Source: Natronobacterium gregoryi SP2 (GTDB lineage: Archaea; Halobacteriota; Halobacteria; Halobacteriales; Natrialbaceae). Taken from it: a stretch of DNA of 64,000 nucleotides. The notes below the pieces were generated by a model that ran no database searches, had not been told where the DNA came from, and was given only the letters and a program-made list of their open reading frames with translations. Positions 8,795 to 16,932 of this stretch are shown here, in pieces (the first letter of the stretch is position 1; each line of letters starts with the position of its first letter). Location: positions 1,240,001-1,304,000 of the forward strand of contig NC_019792.1 of the NCBI RefSeq assembly GCF_000230715.2, read 5' to 3'. Position numbers and translations under genes: made by a program.

Positions 8795-10069
8795 TTACTG
8801 ATCGACGACCGTGATCTCCTCGACTGGCCACTGGCTCAGGATCTCGACGCCGTTCTCGCGGACGACGACCATCTCTTCGACGCGGACGCCCTGCCGACCG
8901 GCCGGTTCCTGGGTCTCGACGGCCATCGTCATCCCCTCCTCGATCTCGATGGGGTGGTCGGGCGAGAGCCCCCGCCAGATCAGCGGCACCTCGTATAGCT
9001 GGAGGCCCAGTCCGTGGGCCCAGTGGTTGGTCGTCAGTTGCCAGTGTTCGTCGGCGTCGTAGTAGTCGGCGTGCTCGCCTGCCATGTCCGGGAACCCCCG
9101 GGCGATCTCGTCGGTGGTTGCACCCGGTTCGATCCGCTCCAAGACGTCGTAGAGGTTGTCGCGGGCAGCCTCGTAGGCCTCTTTCTGTTCCTGGGTGGGT
9201 TCGCCCATCGAGAACGTGCGGTAGTAACAGGAGCGATAGCCCAGATAGCCGACGTTGTAGAAGTCGGCGTAAACGAGGTCGCCGGGCCGGATCGTCCGGT
9301 CGGTCGTGTTCGCCTGGTGTTTCGGCCAGGTGTTCGGTCCCGACGTGAGGTAGCCGCCGCCGACGAACGCGCCGTGTCGCCACAGTTCCCGGACCGCCTC
9401 GCCCCACAGTTCGTTCTCGCGCCTCCCAGGCTTCGCGGCGTCTTTGATCCGCTGGAAGCCAGCCTCACAGATCGCCGCGACCATCCGCAGACACTCGATC
9501 TCGTCTTCGGTCTTGACCTTGCGGGCGTCCTCCATGACCGCGTTGGCCGTCTCGACGTCCGTCTCGAGGCCCTGCCCCCCGAGTGCCTCGAGCAGTCCGC
9601 GGTTGCCGACGTCGACGCCGAGTTTCTCGTCGGCGACGCCGTACTCCGTGGCCGCCTCGGCGACGCCCTCGGCCATCGTCTCGAGCAGAAACTGCCGTGC
9701 CGAGTCGCGACCGGACGCTCGCGGGACGTTCCCGAGTCCGGGGCAGGCGTACCGGATGTCGTGGAGCCACGGACAGTTGAACCGCTGGTTGCTCGCGTGG
9801 TCGGCGGTGTCCCAGTGGACGATATCGCCCTCCTCGGTCAGCAACGTGTAGTGGTCGGCACCGCTGCCGCCGGTCATCGCCAGCCCGGTGACGTACCGGA
9901 TGTTCGGGTCCGATACCAGGAGCATCGCACCTAGCTCCGTCTCCTGGAGTCGCTCGAGTGCCCGCTCCCTGCGCCGTTCCCGGAGTCGCCGCGTATCGAT
10001 GCGTCCTTCCCAGTCGACGGCCTGCGTGCCGCGGGTCCCCTCCATGAAGCTCCGCTCGTAGAAGGCCAT
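8795..10069 (-). CDS. M24 (Xaa-Pro dipeptidase-like) family protein with altered metal site
   Basis: 424 residues. A creatinase-type N-terminal domain (D-P-N-I-R-Y-V-T-G near 54) is followed by a pita-bread domain. The catalytic His (N-H-W-A-H-G-L-G) and both Glu ligands (M-A-V-E-T-Q and R-V-E-E-M) are present. At the metal-bridging position the first Asp (A-D-F, Asp269) is followed by G-Y-L-G-Y-R-S-C-Y-Y-R-T, putting Cys281 where peptidases have the second Asp. That makes ordinary dinuclear peptidase activity doubtful. Related non-peptidase M24 proteins include DddP DMSP lyases and creatinases. Start at 10069 follows a TATA-like ATAAATT near 10098-10106 read on this strand. Confidence 0.8.
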   Translation of the reverse strand: MAFYERSFMEGTRGTQAVDWEGRIDTRRLRERRRERALERLQETELGAMLLVSDPNIRYVTGLAMTGGSGADHYTLLTEEGDIVHWDTADHASNQRFNCPWLHDIRYACPGLGNVPRASGRDSARQFLLETMAEGVAEAATEYGVADEKLGVDVGNRGLLEALGGQGLETDVETANAVMEDARKVKTEDEIECLRMVAAICEAGFQRIKDAAKPGRRENELWGEAVRELWRHGAFVGGGYLTSGPNTWPKHQANTTDRTIRPGDLVYADFYNVGYLGYRSCYYRTFSMGEPTQEQKEAYEAARDNLYDVLERIEPGATTDEIARGFPDMAGEHADYYDADEHWQLTTNHWAHGLGLQLYEVPLIWRGLSPDHPIEIEEGMTMAVETQEPAGRQGVRVEEMVVVRENGVEILSQWPVEEITVVDQ

Positions 10070-10130
10070 GGTCACTCGTACCAACCAAATCGACGCACAT
10101 AAATTGTGGCCTGTGATACACTCACCCACA

Positions 10131-10140
10131 CGTTTATTGG
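10131..10140 (+). promoter_or_regulatory. TATA box for the tandem EthD gene
   Basis: CGTTTATTGG is about 25 nt upstream of the ATG at 10164, consistent with leaderless transcription. The divergent M24 gene has its own ATAAATT box 30 bp away, so the two promoters share a short intergenic region of 94 bp. Confidence 0.5.
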
Positions 10141-10163
10141 ACTGTGTGAACAATTCAGGCGTG

Positions 10164-10880
10164 ATGTACAAGCACGTCGCGTTGCTGGTTCGACAGGACG
10201 GACTCTCTCACGAGGAGTTCGTCGACTACTGGCAGACCGAACACACCCCGATCGCCAGAGAGATCGACGGCGTCGTCAGGTACCAGCAGGTCCTGCCGAC
10301 CGATCCCGAGAACGCCGAGTTCGACGGACTGGCGGAGCTGTACTTCGAGGACCTCGAGGAGCTCCACGACGCGCTGGGCAGTCCCGGGTCCCGGGATTAC
10401 GACCCGACGAAGGAGGTGGCGACACGCGCCCGCGAGGACGTCGACAACTTCCTCGCCGTCGAAAAGCGGCCTCGATTTATCGGCGAGGAACTCGTTCAGA
10501 AAGACGAACTCGGCGGTGATACCGACGACCTCTACAAACACTCGGCGTTTCTCGTCCGACGGGACGGGATGAGCCACGAGGAGTTCGTCGACTACTGGCA
10601 GACCGAACACACCCCGATCGCCAGAGAGATCGACGGCGTCGTAAAGTACAACACGATTCTGCCGACCGATCCCGAGAACGCCGAGTTCGACGGCGTCGCA
10701 GAGTTGTACTTCGAGGACCTCGAGAAACTCTACGACGCGCTGGGCAGCGAGGGCTCCCGGGACTACGATCCCGACAGAGGCAAAGCCAAGGAGGCCCGCG
10801 AAGATGTCGACGACTTTCTCGCGATCGACGAGCGGCCCCGCTTCATCGGCCGGGAACGACTCGTCAAAGGCGAGCGATAG
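10164..10880 (+). CDS. Tandemly duplicated EthD-domain protein
   Basis: 238 residues made of two EthD domains of about 120 each. Both contain S-H-E-E-F-V-D-Y-W-Q-T-E-H and I-A-R-E-I-D-G-V-V, then a P-T-D-P-E-N-A-E-F-D-G block and a Y-D-x-D/P-P region. At DNA level the stretches around 10217-10283 and 10576-10642 are essentially identical, so the duplication is recent or kept uniform by gene conversion. EthD folds normally dimerise; a tandem protein would make an internal pseudo-dimer. It sits between the divergent M24 gene and the IclR regulator. Function is unknown, probably catabolic. Confidence 0.8.
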   Translation: MYKHVALLVRQDGLSHEEFVDYWQTEHTPIAREIDGVVRYQQVLPTDPENAEFDGLAELYFEDLEELHDALGSPGSRDYDPTKEVATRAREDVDNFLAVEKRPRFIGEELVQKDELGGDTDDLYKHSAFLVRRDGMSHEEFVDYWQTEHTPIAREIDGVVKYNTILPTDPENAEFDGVAELYFEDLEKLYDALGSEGSRDYDPDRGKAKEAREDVDDFLAIDERPRFIGRERLVKGER

Positions 10881-10980
10881 CGTTGCACCATCCAGAGAGA
10901 TCCGTGGCAGTCTTCGAACTATCGAAACGAACACGAGACACGTTCGAATAGCGGGAACAAACTTTTGTGCTGGTCGTGGA

Positions 10981-11757
10981 ATGATACCCATGGCATCCAG
11001 ATCGAGCCATCGGCCGGTCGAAACCGTCGAGACGGCGTTCGACATCGTCGATACGCTCAAACGGACGGAGGGAGGTGGCGTCTCCGAACTCGCGGACGAA
11101 CTCGGTCTCGCAAAGAGCACGGTCCACAGACACCTCAAGACCCTCGAGTCTCGAGGGCTGGTCGTCCAGGAGGGCAACAGCTACCACCTCAGCACGTGGT
11201 TTCTCGACTACGGCGTCCACGTCAGGAACCGCCATCCGCTGTACGACCTCGCGAAACCGAAGGTCGACGAACTCGCCGACGTGACCGACGAGAAGGTCTG
11301 GTGTGTCGTCGAAGAACACGGGATGGGCGTCCACGTCTACGGCGCACAGGGTCGCCACTCGGTGAAGACCCACGCCCGGATCGGCAAGCGCACGCCGCTA
11401 CACCAGTACGCCGCCGGCAAAGCCATCCTGGCGTCGCTCCCCGACGAGCGCGTCGAGTCCATCCGCGAGCGGTACGGCTTGTCAGCAAAGACGGCACAGA
11501 CGATCACCGATCGAGAAGAACTGTTCGAGCAACTCGAGACCATCCGCGAGCGTGGCTACGCGTTCAACCGCGAAGAGTCGGTCACCGGCGTCCACGCCGT
11601 CGGAGCACCGATCGAAGACGAGACGGGGACGGCGATCGGCGCGTTGAGCGTCGCTGGTCCAGCCAACCGGTTGCGGGGTGACGTGATGACCGACGAGCTA
11701 CCGGAGTTGCTCCTCGGGGCGACAAACGAAATCGAGATCAATCTGGCACACTCGTAA
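10981..11757 (+). CDS. IclR-family transcriptional regulator
   Basis: About 258 residues. The N-terminal winged helix contains G-V-S-E-L-A-D-E-L-G-L-A-K-S-T-V-H-R-H-L (about 35-55), the classical IclR recognition helix. The C-terminal ligand domain shows the H-A-R-I-G-K-R-T-P-L-H-Q-Y-A-A-G-K-A-I-L-A block and E-E-S-V-T-G-V-H-A-V-G-A-P. IclR proteins typically control aromatic or acyl-acid degradation genes close by; candidates are the EthD/M24 genes upstream and the amidohydrolase downstream. A second start at 10990 is equally possible. Confidence 0.88.
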   Translation: MIPMASRSSHRPVETVETAFDIVDTLKRTEGGGVSELADELGLAKSTVHRHLKTLESRGLVVQEGNSYHLSTWFLDYGVHVRNRHPLYDLAKPKVDELADVTDEKVWCVVEEHGMGVHVYGAQGRHSVKTHARIGKRTPLHQYAAGKAILASLPDERVESIRERYGLSAKTAQTITDREELFEQLETIRERGYAFNREESVTGVHAVGAPIEDETGTAIGALSVAGPANRLRGDVMTDELPELLLGATNEIEINLAHS

Positions 11758-11839
11758 CGAGGTTCGAGCGAGTCGAACGACACCGACGGTGTTTCGACCG
11801 AATTGCTGTACTGCTTTCTCGTCGCTCGAACGGGCGTCA

Positions 11840-12712
11840 CTACGTGAGTCCCAGAAACTCCTCGGCGTTCTCCCAGAGAATCTTCCGCTGAATCTCCTCG
11901 TCGTAGCCGAGTTCCGCGAACTGCTCGAGCCACGGCCCCGGCTCGAGCATGGGATAGTCGGTCCCGAACATGACCTTGTCCGTGAGCAGGGTCTTCGCGT
12001 AGTGTAACACCTGATCGTCGATGTACCTCGGCATCCAGCCCGAGAGGTCCATGTAGACGTTGCCTTTCTGCTGGCAGATGGCGAGTTGTTCTTTCTCCCA
12101 CGGGTACGCTGGGTGGGCGATGAGGATCTGCAGGTCGGGGTAGTTGGCGGCCACGTCGTCGATCAGCATCGGATTTCCGTACTTGATCTGCAGCCCGCGG
12201 CCGCCCGGCGAACACGCACCGAGCGTGGAGTTGCCGCCGTGGAAGACAACCGGGACGCCCAGATCCTCGATCGTCGTCCACAGCTCCTCGTGGTCGGGCG
12301 CGGACGGATCGAACCCTTGTGCGATCTGCTGGAACTTGAATCCCGACAGATCCAGGTCCGCGACACAGCGAATAGCCTCCTCGACGCAGTCGTCCTTGAG
12401 CGGGTCGACGGAGCCGAACCCGACGAAGAACTCGTCGTACTCGTCGCGGACCTCGGCGACGTAGTCGTTGGGAACCGGCGGGTTGCCGGTGTTGGTCTCG
12501 GCATCCCACCCAAGCAGAACGGCCCGGTCGACGCCTGCGTCGCGATACGCCTCGAGCATGTTCTCGTAGGTGTCGGGCTCGAGGTCGGTGCCGAACCGGT
12601 CGGCAGCGTCTCGCATCAGCTGGCCGCCAGCGTCGTGGAGGAACTCACTGGTCGGCTGGTGTGCGTGCATGTCGATCGCCCGTGGCTCCTCGAGGACAGA
12701 GGGAGAACCCAT
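11840..12712 (-). CDS. Amidohydrolase-2 family metal-dependent hydrolase/decarboxylase
   Basis: 290 residues with the metal-binding D-M-H-A-H (about 14-18), a G-F-K-F-Q-Q segment, V-F-H-G-G-N near 158, H-P-A-Y-P-W-E near 197 and F-G-T-D-Y-P near 249. These are the ordered features of COG2159 amidohydrolases. The family includes gamma-resorcylate and ACMS decarboxylases, so decarboxylation or hydrolysis of an aromatic-ring fission product is plausible. It converges on the IclR gene with 82 bp between. The exact substrate cannot be read from sequence. Confidence 0.82.
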   Translation of the reverse strand: MGSPSVLEEPRAIDMHAHQPTSEFLHDAGGQLMRDAADRFGTDLEPDTYENMLEAYRDAGVDRAVLLGWDAETNTGNPPVPNDYVAEVRDEYDEFFVGFGSVDPLKDDCVEEAIRCVADLDLSGFKFQQIAQGFDPSAPDHEELWTTIEDLGVPVVFHGGNSTLGACSPGGRGLQIKYGNPMLIDDVAANYPDLQILIAHPAYPWEKEQLAICQQKGNVYMDLSGWMPRYIDDQVLHYAKTLLTDKVMFGTDYPMLEPGPWLEQFAELGYDEEIQRKILWENAEEFLGLT

Positions 12713-12847
12713 AGACGAGTGTACGGCGTTCTGATATATGTATGTTTACTGTTCGCATAGTGCGACGGGAGTGGGGGCTGGCGTTCTCAAAACACAAGTT
12801 ACACTATCTTTTCTATATCTAAACAATAATCCTACACTACTGAATAG

Positions 12848-12985
12848 CTATTGGGAGGCGTAGATTCGAGGCCATATCGTATCTTTCTCACCGTACAACT
12901 CTTGAATCTGTGTCCGATAGTCGTCGAGTGGTATCCATCCGCGACGAATTGAGCTGTATGTTAAAAATACCAATAGTATATTATT
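12848..12985 (-). pseudogene. Possible C-terminal gene fragment in AT-rich DNA
   Basis: Within the AT-rich spacer 12713-13069 the reverse strand has 45 open codons ending at a TAG (12848-12850) with a protein-like composition (R-R-G-W-I-P-L-D-D-Y-R, then Q-E-L-Y-G-E-K-D-T-I-W-P-R). No start codon precedes it. It may be the 3' end of a lost gene; the family was not recognised. The rest of this spacer holds only AT-rich promoter-like sequence. Confidence 0.25.
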
Positions 12986-13069
12986 CTAGTATAAATCGGT
13001 GATTCTGCCGGACACCGCGATCGCTGCAACCGGTATCGTTTTGCGATAGGGCGTGTCACACCAACTCAT

Positions 13070-14755
13070 ATGAAACACGTCCGAGGGCCGCTGTGTACGA
13101 TCGACGTCGGGGAACGAACCGTCGACGCCGAAGAGGTCGACGACGTCCTCGAGTCGTTTCTCGGCGGGCGCGGCGTGGGGACGAAACTGGCACACGATCG
13201 GATTCCGTTCGACGCCGATCCACTCGGCCCCGAGAACCGACTCGCCCTGGCGACAGGGCCGCTCCAGCACTCGAGGATGAGCTTTACAGGACGAATGTCT
13301 GCAACGGGACTCTCGCCGCTCACCGACGGCTTGCTCTCCTCGAATGCCGGCGGCTTCCTCTCGCGGAACTTCACCGCGACGGGGTACAGCGCCGTCGAGA
13401 TTACCGGCGAAAGCGACGAACTCGTGATCGTCCACGTGAGAGACGGCGGCGTCGAGTTCGAACCCGTGCCCGACCTCGAGGAGGCGACCGTCTCCGAGAC
13501 CTGCGACTACGTCGCCCAAGAGCACGGCCTCGAGTCCGAACACACGGCCGTCGTCGGTCCCGCTGGAGAGAACGAGGTCCGGTTCGCGTCGATCATGACC
13601 TCGAGAGAACGGGCGTTCGGCCGTGGCGGCCTCGGCGCAGTCCTGGGCTCGAAGCACGTGAAGGCGATCACCTTCGACGGTGACTCGACGCGGGAGGTCG
13701 AGATTCCACCGCTCCAGACGGACGTCCACGGCGAGGCCGCCCAGACCGACCACATCATGAAACGCCAGGGGACGACCTCGGTCACCGAGTACGCGAACAC
13801 GGTCGAGGCCCTGCCGACGCGGTACTTCTCGGAACTGTCCTACGAGCACATCGACGACATCAGCGGCGACCGCGTCGAAGAGAAGAAGTACCAGAAAGGG
13901 ACCTGCTCGGCGTGTGCCTTTGCCTGCAAGCTCCCGACGAGAGACGAGGAAACCGGCCTCGAGACCGAAGGCCCCGAATACGAGACGCTGATGGCGTTCG
14001 GCCCGAACTCGGGTGTCGACGACATCGTCGACGTGATGCAGTCGAACGAACTCTGTGACGAGTTCGGCCTCGACACCATCTCGGCCGGCGACGTGGTCGC
14101 AGCCTACCTCGCAAGCGAGGACGAGTTCGGCAACGTCGAATTGATCCACGACCTCGTCGAGAAGATTGCCTACCGAGAGGGAATCGGCGACCAGCTCGCA
14201 GACGGCATCGACCGCATCCACGACGACCTCGGCGTCGAGAACTGGACGGTAAAAGGAATGGAGTTTGCCGCCCACGACGGCCGGACGCTCAACGGTCAGG
14301 GACTGGCATTCGCCACCGCAAACCGCGGTGCAGACCACATGTACGGCGAGTTCTATCCCTACGAGTACCCACTGGTCGACGCCGACGACGCCTTCGACAA
14401 GACGGGACTCGAGGGCAAGCCACCGAAACTCGTCGACCTCGAGAACGGCAACGCCGTCAAAGACAGCGCCGTCCTCTGTAAGTTCTCGCGGGACTTCGTG
14501 GGCCCGGACCGACTCGAGACGCTACTGGACGCCGACTACGAACGATTACTCGAGGTCGGCGGCGAAGTCGTCACGCTCGAGCGTCACTTCAACAACCAGC
14601 GCGGCTTCGATCGTGAAGACGATCGGGTCCCCTACGAGATTCCTGGTTTCGAAGACGGACTGGACGAGTACTACGTCGAACGCGGCTGGAACGAGGACGG
14701 CACGGTCCCGGACGAACAGGTCGGCGGTGAAGACACAACACTGGCCGACGACTAA
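13070..14755 (+). CDS. Aldehyde ferredoxin oxidoreductase (tungsten/molybdopterin)
   Basis: 561 residues of the AOR family. The N-terminal domain includes L-G-G-R-G-V-G-T-K (31-39) and R-A-F-G-R-G-G-L-G-A-V-L-G-S-K. The 4Fe-4S cluster ligands are C-S-A-C-A-F-A-C (Cys279, 282, 286) plus a distal Cys near 470 in A-V-L-C-K-F. The enzyme oxidises aldehydes to acids with ferredoxin as acceptor, using a bis-pterin tungsten or molybdenum cofactor, in the cytoplasm. No dedicated ferredoxin or cofactor gene adjoins it. Its TAA stop is the first triplet of a family A2 repeat (TAATACGG), so the 3' UTR is repeat-derived. Confidence 0.93.
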   Translation: MKHVRGPLCTIDVGERTVDAEEVDDVLESFLGGRGVGTKLAHDRIPFDADPLGPENRLALATGPLQHSRMSFTGRMSATGLSPLTDGLLSSNAGGFLSRNFTATGYSAVEITGESDELVIVHVRDGGVEFEPVPDLEEATVSETCDYVAQEHGLESEHTAVVGPAGENEVRFASIMTSRERAFGRGGLGAVLGSKHVKAITFDGDSTREVEIPPLQTDVHGEAAQTDHIMKRQGTTSVTEYANTVEALPTRYFSELSYEHIDDISGDRVEEKKYQKGTCSACAFACKLPTRDEETGLETEGPEYETLMAFGPNSGVDDIVDVMQSNELCDEFGLDTISAGDVVAAYLASEDEFGNVELIHDLVEKIAYREGIGDQLADGIDRIHDDLGVENWTVKGMEFAAHDGRTLNGQGLAFATANRGADHMYGEFYPYEYPLVDADDAFDKTGLEGKPPKLVDLENGNAVKDSAVLCKFSRDFVGPDRLETLLDADYERLLEVGGEVVTLERHFNNQRGFDREDDRVPYEIPGFEDGLDEYYVERGWNEDGTVPDEQVGGEDTTLADD

Positions 14756-14816
14756 TACGGATTGCTGTAAGTAGTTACTGCCGATCGCCAGTAATTGGCG
14801 GCAGTAACTGTATGAG
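14753..14816. repeat. Family A element, alternative core (A2)
   Basis: TAATACGGATTGCTGTAA, then inner arms around AGTTACTGCCGATCGCCA and TTGGCGGCAGTAACTGTAT. The outer arm equals the other A copies but the core differs. It starts on the stop codon of the aldehyde oxidoreductase gene. Confidence 0.7.
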
Positions 14817-15107
14817 GGGTTTCCTGTCGATCAGTGCCGGCACACTAGCGATCCGAAGCAGTTGCACCGGTACATCGGGGCAGCAATCCGTCTACGTGCA
14901 CGAAAACGCGCGACTCCGGTTGGGTCGTCGAAAGGAACCGGGTGAGACGGAACTGATTGCACGTCGATTGTCCATCTTCCTTCGGCTCTGGCTTACACGG
15001 ACCGCATCCCTCGTGCGATGGGGTCGCCCACTGTTTCCCGCGTCGAATCCTTCGCGTCAAGGAATCGGACGGTACCGTCCGTCAGCCTATCGGAATCGGC
15101 GGGCAGT
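14817..15107. other. Intergenic with possible gene debris
   Basis: Half of a family A outer arm (CGGGGCAGCAATCCGTC) appears at 14878-14894. On the reverse strand near 14993-15080 there is a protein-like open tail (R-L-T-D-G-T-V-R-F-L-D-A-K-D-S-T-R-E-T-V-G) ending in TAA-type context without a start. It may be a decayed gene end; not identified. Confidence 0.35.
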
Positions 15108-15194
15108 CTCAGACGGTTTGCTGTACCGATGTCCCGGCACGACCGCAGGAGGGCTCGCGGTCGCGCCGGACATGACCGACAGCAAACCGTATCA
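15108..15194. repeat. Family A palindromic element (reference copy)
   Basis: 87 bp, almost perfectly palindromic. Outer arms are CTCAGACGGTTTGCTGT and ACAGCAAACCGTATCA. Inner arms are CCGGCACGACCGC and GCGGTCGCGCCGG around a short loop. Its last three bases (TCA on the plus strand) are the TGA stop of the geranylgeranyl reductase gene. Confidence 0.85.
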
Positions 15195-16583
15195 ATACTT
15201 CGGCTCAGCACCGGTGATCTCGTAGACGCGCTCCATCACCGCGTCACGTTCTTTCTGCCAGCCGTCGTATCGAGCCGGGTCGTCGGGATAGCCATCGTAG
15301 ACGTCTTTGAGCGTGGCCGCTTTCTTCTGGATCGTGTAGAGATCGTAGAGGGCACCCCAGTGACCGACAGTCTTCAGGAGCGTCTCGAGTGTGAGACCGA
15401 AACTCATCTCGATCGTTCCTTTCTTACCGATTGCGTCGACGATTTGCTCGCCGGGAAGGGACGTGATGACCGACACGAGGGAGTCGACACCACGTGCCGT
15501 CCCGAAGATGTTGTACAGATCCATCGCAGCGAACCGCTTCCCAAAGTCAGTCTGGACGCGGTGGTTGTACTCCCACAGGCTCGCTTCACTCACGTCACCG
15601 TCGGCAATGGCTTCGGCCGCGATTTCGGCGGCCCAGTGGCCAGCCATCGCCGCCCCAGGGATACCGCCACCAGTACAGGGGTTGACGTGCGCTGCCGCGT
15701 CGCCGACGGCCATGTAGCCGGGGTGAACGGCCGAATCGTACGGTCGTCGGGTCGGAAGCGTCGCGCCCAGTTTGTTCTCGACCGTCGCACCATCGAACTC
15801 TGGCCGGTTCGCGATATCATCTGCGAGCACGTCGACCAGTTTCATCGGCTCCTCGGTCATCTGGAACCCCAACCCGACGTTAATCTCGGTCCCCGATCGG
15901 GGGAAATACCAGAGATAGCCGAGTTCCTCGGTCGGCTTGAACACGAGCGCATCGTCCCACTCGACGGGTTCTGGTAGTTCGAGCACTTCGCGATAGGCCG
16001 AACAGAACTGTGAGTAGTCGACGTTGGTGTCGAACGCCGACCCGGAGAAATCGGCCTTGTCCTGCAGGATCGACAGTGCGCCGGCCCCATCGATTACGAC
16101 CTCCGCCTCGTAATCGACGGGGTCACCCTCACGAATTGCGCGAACACCGTCGATTCGCCCGTTCGGCTGGATGACGTCGTTGACGACGGTATCGTAATGG
16201 ATTTCGGCACCGGCCCGGTCAGTCTCGTCGAGCAGTACCTGTCCGTACCGGTAGCGGTCGACGACGGCACCCGTCTCGCCGAACTCGATCTCGAGCGTCT
16301 CGCCGGTTCGGGGGTTCTCGAAGATGCCACGACCGATGCTGTCGTTCGTGAACGCCTCCGCACGCAGCCGATCGCAGTCGACGACATCGGGGAACTTGCT
16401 CGTTCCCTTGATACCGTCTCCGCAGGCGATGTAACCTGCTTGCTCAGCGGACTTGCGCTCGAGGAGAACGACCTCGAGGCCCGCTCGTGCTGCCGTTGCA
16501 GCGGCGAAGCAACCGGCCGTTCCCCCGCCGACTACGACGACGTCAGCAGTTTCTATACCTGATGCCATCCGTGTGTAATCCAT
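15192..16583 (-). CDS. Geranylgeranyl reductase family FAD-dependent oxidoreductase
   Basis: 463 residues. The FAD-binding Rossmann motif V-V-V-G-G-G-T-A-G-C-F-A-A lies at 15-27, followed by E-R-K. The second FAD motif is Y-M-A-V-G-D-A-A-A-H-V-N-P-C-T-G-G-G-I near 290-308, as in geranylgeranyl reductases. These enzymes saturate the isoprenoid chains of archaeal ether lipids or menaquinone at the membrane. GGGP synthase 2.8 kb away supports a lipid role. A second in-frame ATG at 16568 would shorten it by five residues. The stop codon is contributed by the family A element at 15108-15194. Confidence 0.88.
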   Translation of the reverse strand: MDYTRMASGIETADVVVVGGGTAGCFAAATAARAGLEVVLLERKSAEQAGYIACGDGIKGTSKFPDVVDCDRLRAEAFTNDSIGRGIFENPRTGETLEIEFGETGAVVDRYRYGQVLLDETDRAGAEIHYDTVVNDVIQPNGRIDGVRAIREGDPVDYEAEVVIDGAGALSILQDKADFSGSAFDTNVDYSQFCSAYREVLELPEPVEWDDALVFKPTEELGYLWYFPRSGTEINVGLGFQMTEEPMKLVDVLADDIANRPEFDGATVENKLGATLPTRRPYDSAVHPGYMAVGDAAAHVNPCTGGGIPGAAMAGHWAAEIAAEAIADGDVSEASLWEYNHRVQTDFGKRFAAMDLYNIFGTARGVDSLVSVITSLPGEQIVDAIGKKGTIEMSFGLTLETLLKTVGHWGALYDLYTIQKKAATLKDVYDGYPDDPARYDGWQKERDAVMERVYEITGAEPKY

Positions 16584-16661
16584 CTAGCACCAGAATAAAA
16601 AACACGATGATATGCGCTGGCGGTCGTCGGGTCGTGAGACAGAAAGCTTATGATAGTGCTG

Positions 16662-16675
16662 ACTGAATGGTCAGT
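16662..16675. promoter_or_regulatory. Palindromic operator, probable TetR site
   Basis: ACTGAATGGTCAGT, an inverted repeat ACTGA/TCAGT, follows a TATA-like CTTATGATA at 16648. The same half-sites recur at 17621, 20786 and 20821. It is 258 bp upstream of the TetR-family gene. Confidence 0.5.
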
Positions 16676-16901
16676 TGGCGGGAGCGCAACGAATTCACCT
16701 GCCGTAACCACCAACTCTCCACACTGACTTTGGCTCCCGTCGTCGCATCCACCACACCCTGCACCCTGACTCCTGTCGTGCGGTCGCCCCAGAATGTTCC
16801 CGGGGGCGACGTTTCTGGAGACGCTGTGTATGGGACCACGACGTATCAGTACGGTAGAACGAACTGACGAACGTCGGAAAGCGGGCGGATCGGTCCCTGG
16901 A
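16676..16901. other. Intergenic, no gene recognised
   Basis: Between the operator at 16662 and the TetR promoter. Neither strand gives a convincing protein; it could be a relic of a gene once driven by the promoter at 16648. Confidence 0.35.
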
Positions 16902-16910
16902 ATATTTACG
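16902..16910 (+). promoter_or_regulatory. TATA box of the TetR gene
   Basis: GAATATTTA lies about 25 nt upstream of the ATG at 16933, the leaderless spacing seen elsewhere in the window, and fixes the start choice. Confidence 0.6.
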
Positions 16911-16932
16911 ACCGAGCATCGATGGTACGTCT

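Noticed and set aside
10068-10163. Upstream start for the tandem EthD protein
   Set aside because: The earlier ATG lies in the promoter region containing the TATA box at 10131, so translation from it would need a transcript starting farther upstream; the N-terminal residues lack EthD similarity.
14812-15225. A 137-codon forward frame between the aldehyde oxidoreductase and geranylgeranyl reductase genes
   Set aside because: It runs through two palindromic repeats and into the antisense of the reductase; its composition is not protein-like.
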